NCBI GenBank assembly: GCA_031963045.1
Contig: JASSUK010000002.1
Coordinates: 41,509-105,508, forward strand
Length of the DNA stretch: 64,000 nucleotides
Source of the DNA: JASSUD01 sp031963045
GTDB lineage: Bacteria > Pseudomonadota > Gammaproteobacteria > Burkholderiales > Burkholderiaceae
Direction: 5' to 3'
Below the pieces are notes generated by a model, which saw only the letters and a program-made list of their open reading frames with translations, made no database searches and had not been told where the DNA came from. Position numbers and translations under genes: made by a program. This document shows, in pieces, positions 37,009 to 46,120 of this stretch (its first letter is position 1; every line of letters starts with the position of its first letter).

Positions 37009-37671
37009 ATGCTGTCGAGGATGGGATTAATTGAAACAAATCCTTTGCATAGCTGGACGTATTTCAAAGCTGACTCCCTAAAAGAAACGGATGATGTTGA
37101 TCCCTTTTCTCGTGAAGAACAGGAGAGAATACTTGCTAATTTGCAAGGTCAAGAACGAAATCTGGCGCAGTTTGCTTTTTGGACAGGGTTGCATACTAGC
37201 GAACTAGTAGCTCTTAACTGGTCAGATATCGATTTTTTAAACAGAGAAATTCGTGTGACTAAAGCGCTTACCCAAGCAGCCAAGAAGCCAGAGGCTACTA
37301 AAACACGCAAAGGTAGAAGAATAGTGAAGTTGTTGGAACCAGCTTTAATTGCGGTAACACAGCAGAAAAAATATACGTTTTTAAATTACGCAGAAGTATT
37401 TCAAAATCCACGCACAAAAAAGCGATGGTCAGGCGACCAGCCAATTAGAAAGACCATGTGGAAGCCCGCTGTAAACAGGGCAGGTGTCAGATATCGCAGG
37501 CCCTATCAAACTCGTCATACTTACGCCAGTATGCTGCTTTCAGCAGATGAGTATGTAATGTGGGTGGCAAAGCAAATGGGGCATCGGGATTGGATAATGA
37601 CTGCTCGTATTTATAGCCGTTGGATGCCTTCGGCAAATCCTGATAATAGATTTTTTCTAGTGGTTCGGTAG
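37009..37671 (+). pseudogene. N-terminally truncated tyrosine integrase with altered catalytic Arg
   Basis: 220 residues cover only the catalytic half of a phage-type tyrosine recombinase: FAFWTGLHTSELVALNWSDI, KTRKGRRIVKLL, RRPYQTRHTYASMLLSADE, VAKQMGHRDW and the Tyr in ARIYSRWMP. Arg I of the TGLRTSEL motif is His. The arm-binding and core-binding N-terminal domains are missing; the sequence before 37009 is a scar including the 97 bp inverted copy. It sits next to the right att repeat, where an island integrase belongs. Confidence 0.85.
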
Positions 37672-37908
37672 TCAAAAATTTATTTTTATATTGTTTATGA
37701 GATCGAGGGGATTCGATCAGCGGATCGCTACCTGGTGTAATAAGGGGCGTCCATTTTTATTTGGAGAATACCTTGAGGTTATTTACGTCCTTACTACGAT
37801 ATATCAGCTAGCTGCATATTTACTATGCGCCATTTTCTGGAAAAAATTGGCTGAAAAAAGCTGTCATTATGTTGTCATTCTGGAGCCAAAAAAGCCCCAA
37901 ATCACCCC

Positions 37909-37983
37909 AAAAAGGGGAAATTTGCTTTTTGTAAACTATTGATTTTAAAGAATTATTGGTGGAGCCGGCGGGAATTGAACCCG
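37909..37983. repeat. Right att-like direct repeat
   Basis: Matches 28082-28156 (57 bp identical). It runs directly into a truncated tmRNA copy. A small CCCC-AAAAA-GGGG hairpin lies at its edge (about 37905-37917). The gap 37672-37908 before it holds no recognisable gene. Confidence 0.8.
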
Positions 37984-38235
37984 CGTCCGCAAGCACTCTA
38001 CAACCTGCTCTACATACTTAGTTCAGCCCTTTGATTTAACCACCACAACGCGGACGAACGCGCTTTGGGATAGCGATTTGCTGGATTTAACCCCCGGCTG
38101 CGCAAAACAACCTGAGACGATCTGATGTGCGTGTCCTCGCTGGCTCAAAACTTACTCTCTTGCGAAAATAAGCCCCGAAACCCAAGCCCATCAGAGAGCT
38201 TGTTGCGAGGGAGTCGCGTTTAAGCGACTGCTAAG
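37954..38235 (-). pseudogene. Truncated tmRNA gene copy (3' part)
   Basis: 282 bp nearly identical to 39116-39397, with three differences I can see. It contains the tmRNA sequence from the last codons of the tag frame to the GCTCCACCA end, but lacks the 5' acceptor strand and most of the tag. It cannot form the tRNA-like acceptor stem, so it should be non-functional. Confidence 0.9.
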
Positions 38236-38872
38236 CTAAGGATGTTATATGGGTAGATTTACAGAAGTAATCCTCACATTTCGCTATTACATTAAATGGA
38301 AACTGGTCTAATTTAAAGGCCGTCTTTCTTATCATTGCATCCTTTCTAGCAACGAAATCTCCCATTTCTTCTATTGTTCCGTTCCGACGATCACTCGCCC
38401 TTTCATAGCTCTTACGCTCTGCGTCGTTAAGGACTGTATCTTTGACGTAGGCGGCGTGATCCACGAACATGTGGCCAATCGCCCATCCTATTACGCTTAC
38501 AGCGCCGCAGGCCATACTTAAAAAAATCAGGCAAGAAGAGGCAGGAACCAAAAATTCTAAGCAAGCAACCAAAATACAACATGCTACACAGGCTATTAGG
38601 CTAGTTATGAATGCTTTACATGCCCTATCATCAAGAGTATCGCAATATTTCTCAAGCTGCTTAATTCCGTTGTTTAGCACATCGCTTGATATTATTTCAT
38701 CCTTAGGAAAACTCGGCTCTGTTACTAGGCCCAATCCACTTGCCACTCTCCCCAATAATGGCAATGATCGCCAAATAGGAGGTGGAGAGTCCCAACGAGG
38801 TATTTCTCCATCATTAGAAAAAATCGATGCCCTGCTTGATCCGGAGGCTGCATTCTGACTTATAAAAAACAT
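38231..38872 (-). CDS. Hypothetical two-span membrane protein, possible effector
   Basis: The ATG at 38872 gives 214 residues; the frame extends to a TTG at 38935. Two adjacent hydrophobic spans (about 87-108 and 112-135, rich in Cys, Ala and Ile) lie between hydrophilic ends; the N-terminus is Ser/Pro-rich. This hairpin-like arrangement recalls inclusion-membrane or other host-membrane effectors, without sequence evidence of family. The last two codons and the stop lie inside the truncated tmRNA copy, so the gene and that copy arrived or were joined together. Confidence 0.6.
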   Translation of the reverse strand: MFFISQNAASGSSRASIFSNDGEIPRWDSPPPIWRSLPLLGRVASGLGLVTEPSFPKDEIISSDVLNNGIKQLEKYCDTLDDRACKAFITSLIACVACCILVACLEFLVPASSCLIFLSMACGAVSVIGWAIGHMFVDHAAYVKDTVLNDAERKSYERASDRRNGTIEEMGDFVARKDAMIRKTAFKLDQFPFNVIAKCEDYFCKSTHITSLA

Positions 38873-39118
38873 ACATTGACTCTTATGAATTGCATGGATA
38901 GTTCGATTCTGAAAGGAACTATTATCTGCCCCCAAAAAGTTAGATCAAATGTCTAACGGGAGCACCTCAGGAGTGGGAATTGAGTCTAGAAGATTTTGAA
39001 AATTAGGCTATTTCAATAATAAAAATGAATTTATATTAAGTGTTGACTAGTACACTTTGCCTTGACACTAAATTGATCGAGACTTTTAATAATTTTTTCT
39101 TCCGATTTTAAAAAATAT

Positions 39119-39505
39119 TGGTGGAGCCGGCGGGAATTGAACCCGCGTCCGCAAGCACTCTACAACCTGCTCTACATACTTAGTTCAGCCCTTTGATTTA
39201 ACCACCACAACGCGGACGAACGCGCTTTGGGATAGCGATTTGCTGAATTTAACCCCCGGCTGCGCAAAACAACCTGAGGCGATCTGATGTGCGTGTCCTC
39301 GCTGGCTCAAAACTTACTCTCTTGCGAAAATAAGCCCCGAAGCCCAAGCCCATCAGAGAGCTTGTTGCGAGGGAGTCGCGTTTAAGCGACTGCTAAGTAA
39401 CTAGAGTCGTTTGCAGTTACTATATTTCCCATGGATTTACGAGGGAACGGGTCCTCGGTATGCACAGTATTGCTTCGCTACCCACGTCGAAACCATGTCG
39501 GCCCC
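39119..39505 (-). ncRNA. ssrA: tmRNA (one-piece)
   Basis: 387 nt. The 5' end GGGGCCGACATGGTTTCGACG pairs with the 3' CGGCTCC of ...CCGGCTCCACCA (7 bp acceptor stem with one G-U). The T-arm GCGGGTTCAATTCCCGC is present, and CCA is encoded. The tag frame (39414 to 39382) reads GCA AAC GAC TCT AGT TAC TTA GCA GTC GCT TAA, giving ANDSSYLAVA. tmRNA rescues stalled ribosomes and tags products for proteolysis. A TATAAT lies upstream at 39521-39526 (complement). Downstream lies the truncated second copy. Confidence 0.95.
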
Positions 39506-39677
39506 ATACGCTTTTAAAAAATTATAAACAGCGAATGCATATGCTACATCAATTACAAGCATGAAGTAGACAAGAAGTGGCTTAAAATTTTTATAAAAGG
39601 CTCTTAGGGGGTATTCAAGGTCTTGCCGTGCATTTCCAAACAGGTATTTTTTGGTGGAATTAAAGGCGTGTGGTGTG

Positions 39678-39751
39678 CATGTTGGGGTTCGTACCTCACC
39701 ACCAACCTACCATGGCTCGTAGGTTGGTGGTGAGGTACGAACCCCAACATG
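39678..39751. repeat. REP-like inverted pair, short spacer
   Basis: Complement arm at 39678-39710 and forward arm at 39719-39751, 8 bp apart, forming a long perfect hairpin between ssrA and gyrB. The flank 39752-39800 resembles the spacer of the 61411-61542 pair read backwards, so this may be a rearranged or nested element. Confidence 0.85.
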
Positions 39752-39824
39752 ATAACCACGGTCCTTTTAAAACCTGCATACGCATACCAAAAGCAATGAT
39801 CAAAGGTAGGCGGTTTACAGGTTT

Positions 39825-42500
39825 TTACATATCAATATTGCCTGATAGGGCATTCGCTTCGATAAAGGCTCGACGTGGTTCTACTTCATCGCCCATGAGC
39901 GTGGTGAAGATGCTGTCTACTGCGATAGCGTCTTCTATTTGCACGCGCAATAAGCGGCGAACGCTTGGGTCCATGGTGGTTTCCCAGAGTTGTTCGGGAT
40001 TCATTTCACCTAAGCCTTTGTAGCGCTGTTTGCTGACGTTGCGTTGAGCATCAGTCATTAGCCATTGCATGGCATTTTTGAAGTTAGTAACGGGCGCGCT
40101 GCGCTCGCCTCGTTTGATTACCAAGCCAACTTGAGGGTCTTTTTGCTCGAGCAGTTTTTGTAGTTGCGTAGCGGTAGACTGAAGGTGTTGGAAATCATCC
40201 GATTGTAAAAAGATCTGGTCAATCCAACTGGGCTTGATATTGCCGTGTTGGTGCCGCTCGATGCGCAAAGCTTGAGGTTTGCGCGCCATGTCGCTTTTTG
40301 GTGGAGTTTCTTCTTTTTGAGTGGGTGTATCTGCAGGTATATTTTCTTGCTGACCCTCCTCTGCACTGACAATAGCGTTGTTGACCAGCTCAGTTCCTAC
40401 CTCCTGCTCTAGCACATCCAACACGTCCTGATACTCCACCTTCACGAATACATTCGGATGCAAAGGATCGGCGCGTAAGGCTTTTTCAAGAGCAAGCGCA
40501 CTATTTAGCGCAGTGCTATCAGAAGATAAATCAATATGTACGCCCTCTAAAACCGCATCTAATGCCGAGCTATCCACAAAGCGTCTAACGCGCGAAATAA
40601 TGGACCGTGCGCGCCAATAATCATGCGCGAGTCGGTCCAATTCTTCTCCATCGATGGCGGGTAAGGTTGGCGCTACCACCAATTGGGCGTTTTGCAAGCA
40701 AAGACGCAGCATATGCTGATCAAATTCTTGCTCATCTTTGAGATAGCGCTCTTCTCGACCATATTTGATTTTGTATAGAGGAGGCTGTGCGATGTAGATA
40801 TAGCCGCGCTCTATTAATTCTGGCGTTTGCCGGTAGAAAAAGGTCAGTAATAAGGTTCGGATATGCGCGCCATCCACATCCGCATCGGTCATGATGATGA
40901 TGCGGTGGTAGCGTAATTTGTCTGCGTTGTAATCATCGCGCCCTAGGCCGCATCCCAGTGCCGTTACAAGTGTCACGATTTGCTCGGATGCGAGCAATTT
41001 GTCATAACGGGCTTTTTCTACATTTAATACTTTACCGCGTAAGGGCAAAATTGCCTGAAACTTTCTATCGCGTCCTTGTTTGGCTGAGCCGCCTGCGGAA
41101 TCTCCCTCTACGATATAGATTTCGCATTTTGCAGGGTCGCGCTCTTGGCAATCTGCCAGCTTACCTGGCAAACCGATTCCGTCTAGTACCCCTTTGCGCC
41201 TAGTCACTTCACGCGCACGCCGTGCAGCATCGCGGGCGCGAGCGGCATCGATGATTTTTCCGCAAATCACTTTGGCATCATTGGGCGTTTCGAGCAAGAA
41301 GGCTTCGAGTTCGCGCGCAACAATGTCTTCAATAGGAGCGCGTACTTCGGAGGAAACCAGCTTATCTTTGGTTTGCGAGCTAAATTTGGGCTCTGGGACT
41401 TTGACAGAAAGCACGCAAGCAAGCCCTTCGCGCATATCGTCGCCATTGGTCTCTACTTTCGCTTTTTTGGCCAGTTCCATACTGTCCATATACTTGTTCA
41501 GCACGCGCGTCATTGCCGCACGCAGACCGGTCAAATGCGTTCCGCCATCGCGTTGTGGAATATTATTGGTAAAGCACAGCACATGCTCGTTGTAGCTATC
41601 ATTCCACTGCATCGCCACTTCAATACTCAAGCCATCTTTTTCACCAGTGGCATAAAAAATAGTGGGATGCACAGCTTGTTTAGCGCGATTGATGTACTCC
41701 ACAAACCCTTTCACGCCACCTGACAGAGCAAAGTCTTCGCTTTTTCCAGTGCGTTGATCACTCAAATGAATGCGCACCCCTTTATTTAAAAAAGAGAGCT
41801 CACGAATACGCTTGACCAAGATGTCGTAATGAAACTCCACCTTTCCAAAAATCAATTCATCCGCCAGGAAATGGACTTCAGTCCCTGTGCGGTCTGCGTC
41901 TTCAATCACCTGCATAGGCGATACCGTGTGACCGCTCTGCTCTTCTAATAAACGGTTTTGCGGCACACCACGATGGAACTCCATCATGTGTTTTTTACCA
42001 TTACGGCGCACCGTTAAACGCAACCATCGTGATAGCGCATTCACACAGGAAACCCCTACTCCGTGCAAGCCTCCGGAAACCTTATAGCTGTTTTGGTCAA
42101 ACTTTCCACCTGCATGCAGCTCGGTCATCACAATTTCAGCCGCACTGCGTTTAGGCTCATGCTTGTCGTCTAGTTTGACATCAACCGGAATACCGCGCCC
42201 GTTATCGGCCACTAATACCGATCCGTCCGCCATTAATATGACTTGAATATAGTCACAATATCCAGCTAACGCTTCGTCAATTGAATTATCCAAAACCTCA
42301 AACACGAGGTGATGTAGCCCTGTGCCATCGGAGGTATCTCCGATGTACATGCCTGGACGCTTACGTACGGCTTCTAACCCTTCAAGAATCTGAATCGATG
42401 CGGAGTCGTAATCTGGCCCCAAAGCCTCTAAATTAAGTGGCCCAGAAGACATCTCAGGGGATGTTTTGTCCCCAGTTTGGGAAGAAAACTGATTAGTCAT
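39825..42500 (-). CDS. gyrB: DNA gyrase subunit B
   Basis: ATPase subunit of gyrase. GHKL ATPase motifs are EVLDNSIDEALAGYCD, VADNGRGIPVD and GGLHGVGVSCVNALS. The Toprim motifs are YIVEGDSAGGSAKQGRDR and IIIMTDADVDGAHI, and the C-terminal QRYKGLGEMNPEQLWETTMDP is intact. At 891 residues it is longer than the ~820 usual in Burkholderia. The excess includes a Glu/Gln/Pro-rich stretch at about 693-743, in the region after the Toprim domain. Downstream of dnaN, as usual. Confidence 0.96.
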   Translation of the reverse strand: MTNQFSSQTGDKTSPEMSSGPLNLEALGPDYDSASIQILEGLEAVRKRPGMYIGDTSDGTGLHHLVFEVLDNSIDEALAGYCDYIQVILMADGSVLVADNGRGIPVDVKLDDKHEPKRSAAEIVMTELHAGGKFDQNSYKVSGGLHGVGVSCVNALSRWLRLTVRRNGKKHMMEFHRGVPQNRLLEEQSGHTVSPMQVIEDADRTGTEVHFLADELIFGKVEFHYDILVKRIRELSFLNKGVRIHLSDQRTGKSEDFALSGGVKGFVEYINRAKQAVHPTIFYATGEKDGLSIEVAMQWNDSYNEHVLCFTNNIPQRDGGTHLTGLRAAMTRVLNKYMDSMELAKKAKVETNGDDMREGLACVLSVKVPEPKFSSQTKDKLVSSEVRAPIEDIVARELEAFLLETPNDAKVICGKIIDAARARDAARRAREVTRRKGVLDGIGLPGKLADCQERDPAKCEIYIVEGDSAGGSAKQGRDRKFQAILPLRGKVLNVEKARYDKLLASEQIVTLVTALGCGLGRDDYNADKLRYHRIIIMTDADVDGAHIRTLLLTFFYRQTPELIERGYIYIAQPPLYKIKYGREERYLKDEQEFDQHMLRLCLQNAQLVVAPTLPAIDGEELDRLAHDYWRARSIISRVRRFVDSSALDAVLEGVHIDLSSDSTALNSALALEKALRADPLHPNVFVKVEYQDVLDVLEQEVGTELVNNAIVSAEEGQQENIPADTPTQKEETPPKSDMARKPQALRIERHQHGNIKPSWIDQIFLQSDDFQHLQSTATQLQKLLEQKDPQVGLVIKRGERSAPVTNFKNAMQWLMTDAQRNVSKQRYKGLGEMNPEQLWETTMDPSVRRLLRVQIEDAIAVDSIFTTLMGDEVEPRRAFIEANALSGNIDM

Positions 42501-42597
42501 GAAGAGATTCCCGATTTTTCACAGAAGAAAGATATTGAAATGGTCAAAAGCCATGGAAAGACAATAAATTGGGTTGCGTGCCTCGCCAAAATTACGT

Positions 42598-43716
42598 TCA
42601 AAGCCGCATGGGCATTACTACATATTTGAATTCCTGACCTTCGATGGTGAATAAAATACTAGAATTGGAATCACCCAGGCTCATTTGCAAAGTGTCGACC
42701 TTGAGATTGGTCAATATGTCTAGCAAATAGGCAATATTAACCCCCATACTAAGCGATGCACCTTGATATTCAATACTTAAATCTTCTTGCACCTCTTCTT
42801 GGTCAGGACTAGAGAACGCAATACTAAGCTGGTTTGGCTCAATCACACAGCGCACACCACGGAACTTATTGGATGTCAGGATAGCAGCTCGCTGTAGCGT
42901 CTGAAGCAACTCTTCTCGGCCAATCGAAAAAGTATTGGTATAGCCCGTTGGAATAACGCGTTGAAAATCGGGGAATTTGCCTTCTACTCGTTTCGATACT
43001 AGCTCTACATCGCCAAAGGCAAATTTCACTTGGCTTGCCGAAATATCAATATGCAGCGGATCTTCTGAATCTTCTAACAAGCGCTGTAATTCAAGCACAG
43101 TTTTACGTGGAACAATCAATTCTTGGCGAGTGGAATCCCCCGTTGGCGCATTTTCCAATGCGGTCGATGCCCATGCCAAACGGTGCCCATCGGTTGCAAC
43201 CGCGCTCAGCTGGCTGCCATCTAATACCAGTAACAACCCATTGAGGTAATAGCGAATATCTTGCTGCGCCATTGCAAAATGGGTTTGGCCTAATAATTTA
43301 TGAAAATCCCGCTGAGAAAGCGTGAAGCTTGATCCAACATCTTGAGCCGGAGCAATAGTAGGAAATTCTTCTGCTGCTAGAGTAGGCAAGGTGAAGCGGC
43401 TTTTGCGCACTTCTGACTGAATGACGAGCCTCCCATCTTTTAAGCTCAGCGCTACCTCACCAGCGGGCATAGCGCGCAAGATATCCAGCAACATACGAGC
43501 CGCCACAGTGGTAGCGGCTTGCGTATCTCCCAAGCCAAAATTGCCATGCGTGGTAATTTGAACTTCTAGATCAGTGGCTAAAAATGCAAGCTGCTCACCC
43601 TGCTTAGTCATACGCAAATGCGTAAGGATAGGCAGCGTATGGCGCCGCTCGACGATACCCGTCACAATTTGTAAAAGCCGCAGCAAATTATCGCGTTCAG
43701 TCTTAACCAGTTGCAT
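42598..43716 (-). CDS. dnaN: DNA polymerase III beta sliding clamp
   Basis: The ring clamp of the replicase. MQLVKTERDNLLRLLQIVTGIVERRHTLPIL and the C-terminal VVMPMRL are family-typical. Another in-frame ATG lies 9 bp upstream at 43725; the inner start fits relatives. About 372 residues. Between dnaA and gyrB in the standard dnaA-dnaN-gyrB order. Confidence 0.96.
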   Translation of the reverse strand: MQLVKTERDNLLRLLQIVTGIVERRHTLPILTHLRMTKQGEQLAFLATDLEVQITTHGNFGLGDTQAATTVAARMLLDILRAMPAGEVALSLKDGRLVIQSEVRKSRFTLPTLAAEEFPTIAPAQDVGSSFTLSQRDFHKLLGQTHFAMAQQDIRYYLNGLLLVLDGSQLSAVATDGHRLAWASTALENAPTGDSTRQELIVPRKTVLELQRLLEDSEDPLHIDISASQVKFAFGDVELVSKRVEGKFPDFQRVIPTGYTNTFSIGREELLQTLQRAAILTSNKFRGVRCVIEPNQLSIAFSSPDQEEVQEDLSIEYQGASLSMGVNIAYLLDILTNLKVDTLQMSLGDSNSSILFTIEGQEFKYVVMPMRL

Positions 43717-43740
43717 CAGAATCATTCCTTTTGTCTTTCA

Positions 43741-43771
43741 TAAGTTGGGATGAGCAATATTTCCCAACATG
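43741..43771. repeat. Single degenerate REP-like arm
   Basis: TAAGTTGGGATGAGCAATAT...CCCAACATG in the dnaA-dnaN gap, a diverged arm resembling the variant pair at 45965-46095. No partner arm nearby. Confidence 0.6.
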
Positions 43772-43857
43772 CTAACCACCAGTCTTCTATATCGACTTTT
43801 TCAACGTGTTTGAAAAGATCTACAGTCCTGTGCTGCCTAAAACCTGCTCAGGTACTT

Positions 43858-45348
43858 TTACCCTTTCAGAGTTTGTTCTAAAACATGCAGTTCATGGTTG
43901 AGCTGCGTATCTGAGCTACGTACGCCCACAATTTTTCGCACAGCGTGTAAGACCGTGGTGTGATCCCTTCCTCCAAACAAATCTCCGATTTCGATCAGGC
44001 TTTTTTGCGTGAGCTCTTTGGCCAGATACATCGCGATTTGACGGGGTTGCGCAATATTAGCGTGGCGCTTTTTGGAATACATATCTGCCACTTTAATGTT
44101 GTAAAAGTCGGCAACGGTCTTTTGGATATTTTCGACAGAAATCTGTCGGTTTTGTACAGTTAATAAGTCTTTGAGCGCGGTTTTAGTCACCTCAATGGTA
44201 ATTTCATGACCATGAAATTTTGAATACGCCACAATTTTACGCAATGCGCCTTCTAGCTCGCGCACATTAGAGCGCAAATGCTTGGCGATGAAAAAAGCCA
44301 CGTCTTCGGATAAAGGAATGCCTCCGTTTTGCGCTTTGCGCAGCAAAATCGCCACCCGCATTTCAAGCTCAGGCGGTTCAACAGCAACCGTTAAGCCTGA
44401 ATCAAAACGGGAAATGAGCCGTTCTTCAATGCCCGAAATTTCTTTTGGATAGATATCACTGGTGATAATGACCTGTCCTTTATTAGCCACCAGCGCTTCA
44501 AAGGCATAAAAGAACTCTTCCTGCGTACGCGTCTTGCCAGAAAAAAACTGAATATCATCGATCAACAGCAAATCGAGCGAATGGTAATAACGCTTAAATT
44601 CATCAAATGCTTTACGTTGGTAGGCTTTAACCACATCGGAGACATACTGCTCTGCGTGGATATAGCGAATGCGCGCATTCGGGTTAACCTGTAACAAATA
44701 ATTACCAATCGAATGAATAAGGTGCGTTTTCCCTAGACCCACTCCTCCATATAAAAACAACGGGTTATATGAAACCCCTGGATTATCAGCAACCTGCGTC
44801 GCAGCAGCACGTGCGAGCTGGTTGGCCTTACCCGTCACGAAATTATCAAAGGTCAAACTGGGGTTTAAGCGAGAGCGTTCTGATGCAGCATTTTCTTCGC
44901 TCTTGGAGGGTGTGGAAAACGCTCCACCACCAATGCGCTCTGCCGCTGCCACTTCTTGGACATCTAGGCTTGGAACATCACTCTCGATCGCTGATGCTTG
45001 CGCACTGTCTAATTCCGTATTAGACGCTTTCTGTGGCCGGCTTACCGGCCGCGCATCTCCTTGCGTTGAGGTATCTATAGCCGGCACACGGCCAGCCGTT
45101 ACTTTTGGATCCAAGATAAGTTGCACATTGGCCGTCGTACCCAAAAAATCATTAGCGATATCGGTTATGCGGCCTAAAAACTGGTTTTTGACCCAATTCA
45201 GTTTAAAGTGGTTTGGAGCGGCGATTTGAATCCGCGCCTCTTTCTCATCCAATACCACAAGCACCAAAGGTTTTATCCAGATTTGATACTGTTGGGGGGT
45301 CAGCTCATGTTCGAGCAATGTACAACAATGCTGCCAAAAATCACTCAT
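43858..45348 (-). CDS. dnaA: Chromosomal replication initiator DnaA
   Basis: DnaA opens the origin. Domain I begins MSDFWQHCCTLLEHELTPQQY. A low-complexity domain II covers about 85-160. The AAA+ domain has NPLFLYGGVGLGKTHLIHSIGN and LLLIDDIQFFSGK. The C-terminal box-binding helix-turn-helix ends IGDLFGGRDHTTVLHAVRKI. The frame extends 66 bp upstream to an ATG at 45414, but 45348 matches the family start. 496 residues. Confidence 0.96.
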   Translation of the reverse strand: MSDFWQHCCTLLEHELTPQQYQIWIKPLVLVVLDEKEARIQIAAPNHFKLNWVKNQFLGRITDIANDFLGTTANVQLILDPKVTAGRVPAIDTSTQGDARPVSRPQKASNTELDSAQASAIESDVPSLDVQEVAAAERIGGGAFSTPSKSEENAASERSRLNPSLTFDNFVTGKANQLARAAATQVADNPGVSYNPLFLYGGVGLGKTHLIHSIGNYLLQVNPNARIRYIHAEQYVSDVVKAYQRKAFDEFKRYYHSLDLLLIDDIQFFSGKTRTQEEFFYAFEALVANKGQVIITSDIYPKEISGIEERLISRFDSGLTVAVEPPELEMRVAILLRKAQNGGIPLSEDVAFFIAKHLRSNVRELEGALRKIVAYSKFHGHEITIEVTKTALKDLLTVQNRQISVENIQKTVADFYNIKVADMYSKKRHANIAQPRQIAMYLAKELTQKSLIEIGDLFGGRDHTTVLHAVRKIVGVRSSDTQLNHELHVLEQTLKG

Positions 45349-45795
45349 AGCGAAAACGTCACCCTGCCAGCCTAACTTGTAGTTGGGGTGACAAAGAAAC
45401 CACAACACCATCATGTGAGGATCTCAACCACTACCCGACCTCTCATCACGGCTTTTGAGACATCTCTATGGCCGATCAGAAAAAAGATAGAATTCTACCG
45501 TCATTTTGTAGCTCCATGGCATCATGCAACTACCAAGCAAACTTGACGCGAAAATAAAAACTCGATTAAATGCGCCTCTTTTGCAATTTGGCGCTCTTGC
45601 GCGCGCCTTGCGTAGCTGTTTTATCTGCTCCGTCTGCCCCCTTATTTCAGCAAAAAATCAACACTCCGCCATCACCAATCGCGCATGGCCTTATAATTGC
45701 GCTTTTGCTACGCATTATTTCTACCTATGCATGCGCTGGCGCGCATAGGTGGGTGTATATATTTACCTTTATTTTGTTACTCGTTAGGAATTTTA
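45349..45795. other. dnaA-rpmH divergent intergenic region
   Basis: 447 bp between divergent dnaA and rpmH, the usual place of oriC in many proteobacteria. I find no TTATCCACA-type box on either strand here. It must contain the two promoters. No gene is supported. Confidence 0.6.
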
Positions 45796-45933
45796 ATGAA
45801 ACGCTCTTATCAACCTTCGGTCACCCGTCGCAAGCGCACACATGGCTTTCGCATTCGCATGAGAACCGCTAGCGGCCGCAATATTCTCAGTGCTCGACGT
45901 GCGAAAGGCCGTAAACGCTTAACGGTTGTTTGA
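45796..45933 (+). CDS. rpmH: 50S ribosomal protein bL34
   Basis: 45 residues, MKRSYQPSVTRRKRTHGFR... ending RAKGRKRLTVV, the highly conserved basic bL34. The ATG at 45796 is preceded by a weak TAGGAA site. Normally rnpA follows almost at once; here a REP-like pair separates them. Confidence 0.97.
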   Translation: MKRSYQPSVTRRKRTHGFRIRMRTASGRNILSARRAKGRKRLTVV

Positions 45934-45964
45934 TCGGCTTCTGACGAGCACGATTAAACACCAC

Positions 45965-46095
45965 GTAGGTTGAGGTGGGCAACGCTCTCCAACATGCTGA
46001 CCACAGACTTCTAATTTATAACCTTTTGCAACAATAAGCAGGTTTCCAAAAGTTTTTGGTCTGCATGTTGGGGAATGTTGCTCACCTCAACCTAC
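45965..46095. repeat. REP-like inverted pair (variant) between rpmH and rnpA
   Basis: Arms at 45965-45996 and 46064-46095, with a divergent inner part (GGGCAACGCTC / GAATGTTGCTC) compared with the main family. It breaks the usually tight rpmH-rnpA spacing. Confidence 0.8.
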
Positions 46096-46120
46096 AAAAG
46101 CCATACACCTCGTGCCCCTT

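Noticed and set aside
37954..39505. Two-piece (permuted) tmRNA
   Set aside because: The copy at 39119-39505 has both acceptor strands and the tag in normal one-piece order; the other copy is simply truncated.
39416..39670. Minus-strand open frame upstream of and into the tmRNA gene (reads ...YLFGNARQDLEYPLRAFYKN...)
   Set aside because: It has protein-like composition, but it has no supported start, runs out of a REP-like arm and ends inside the tmRNA 5' part, so I treat it as chance or a remnant too weak to call.
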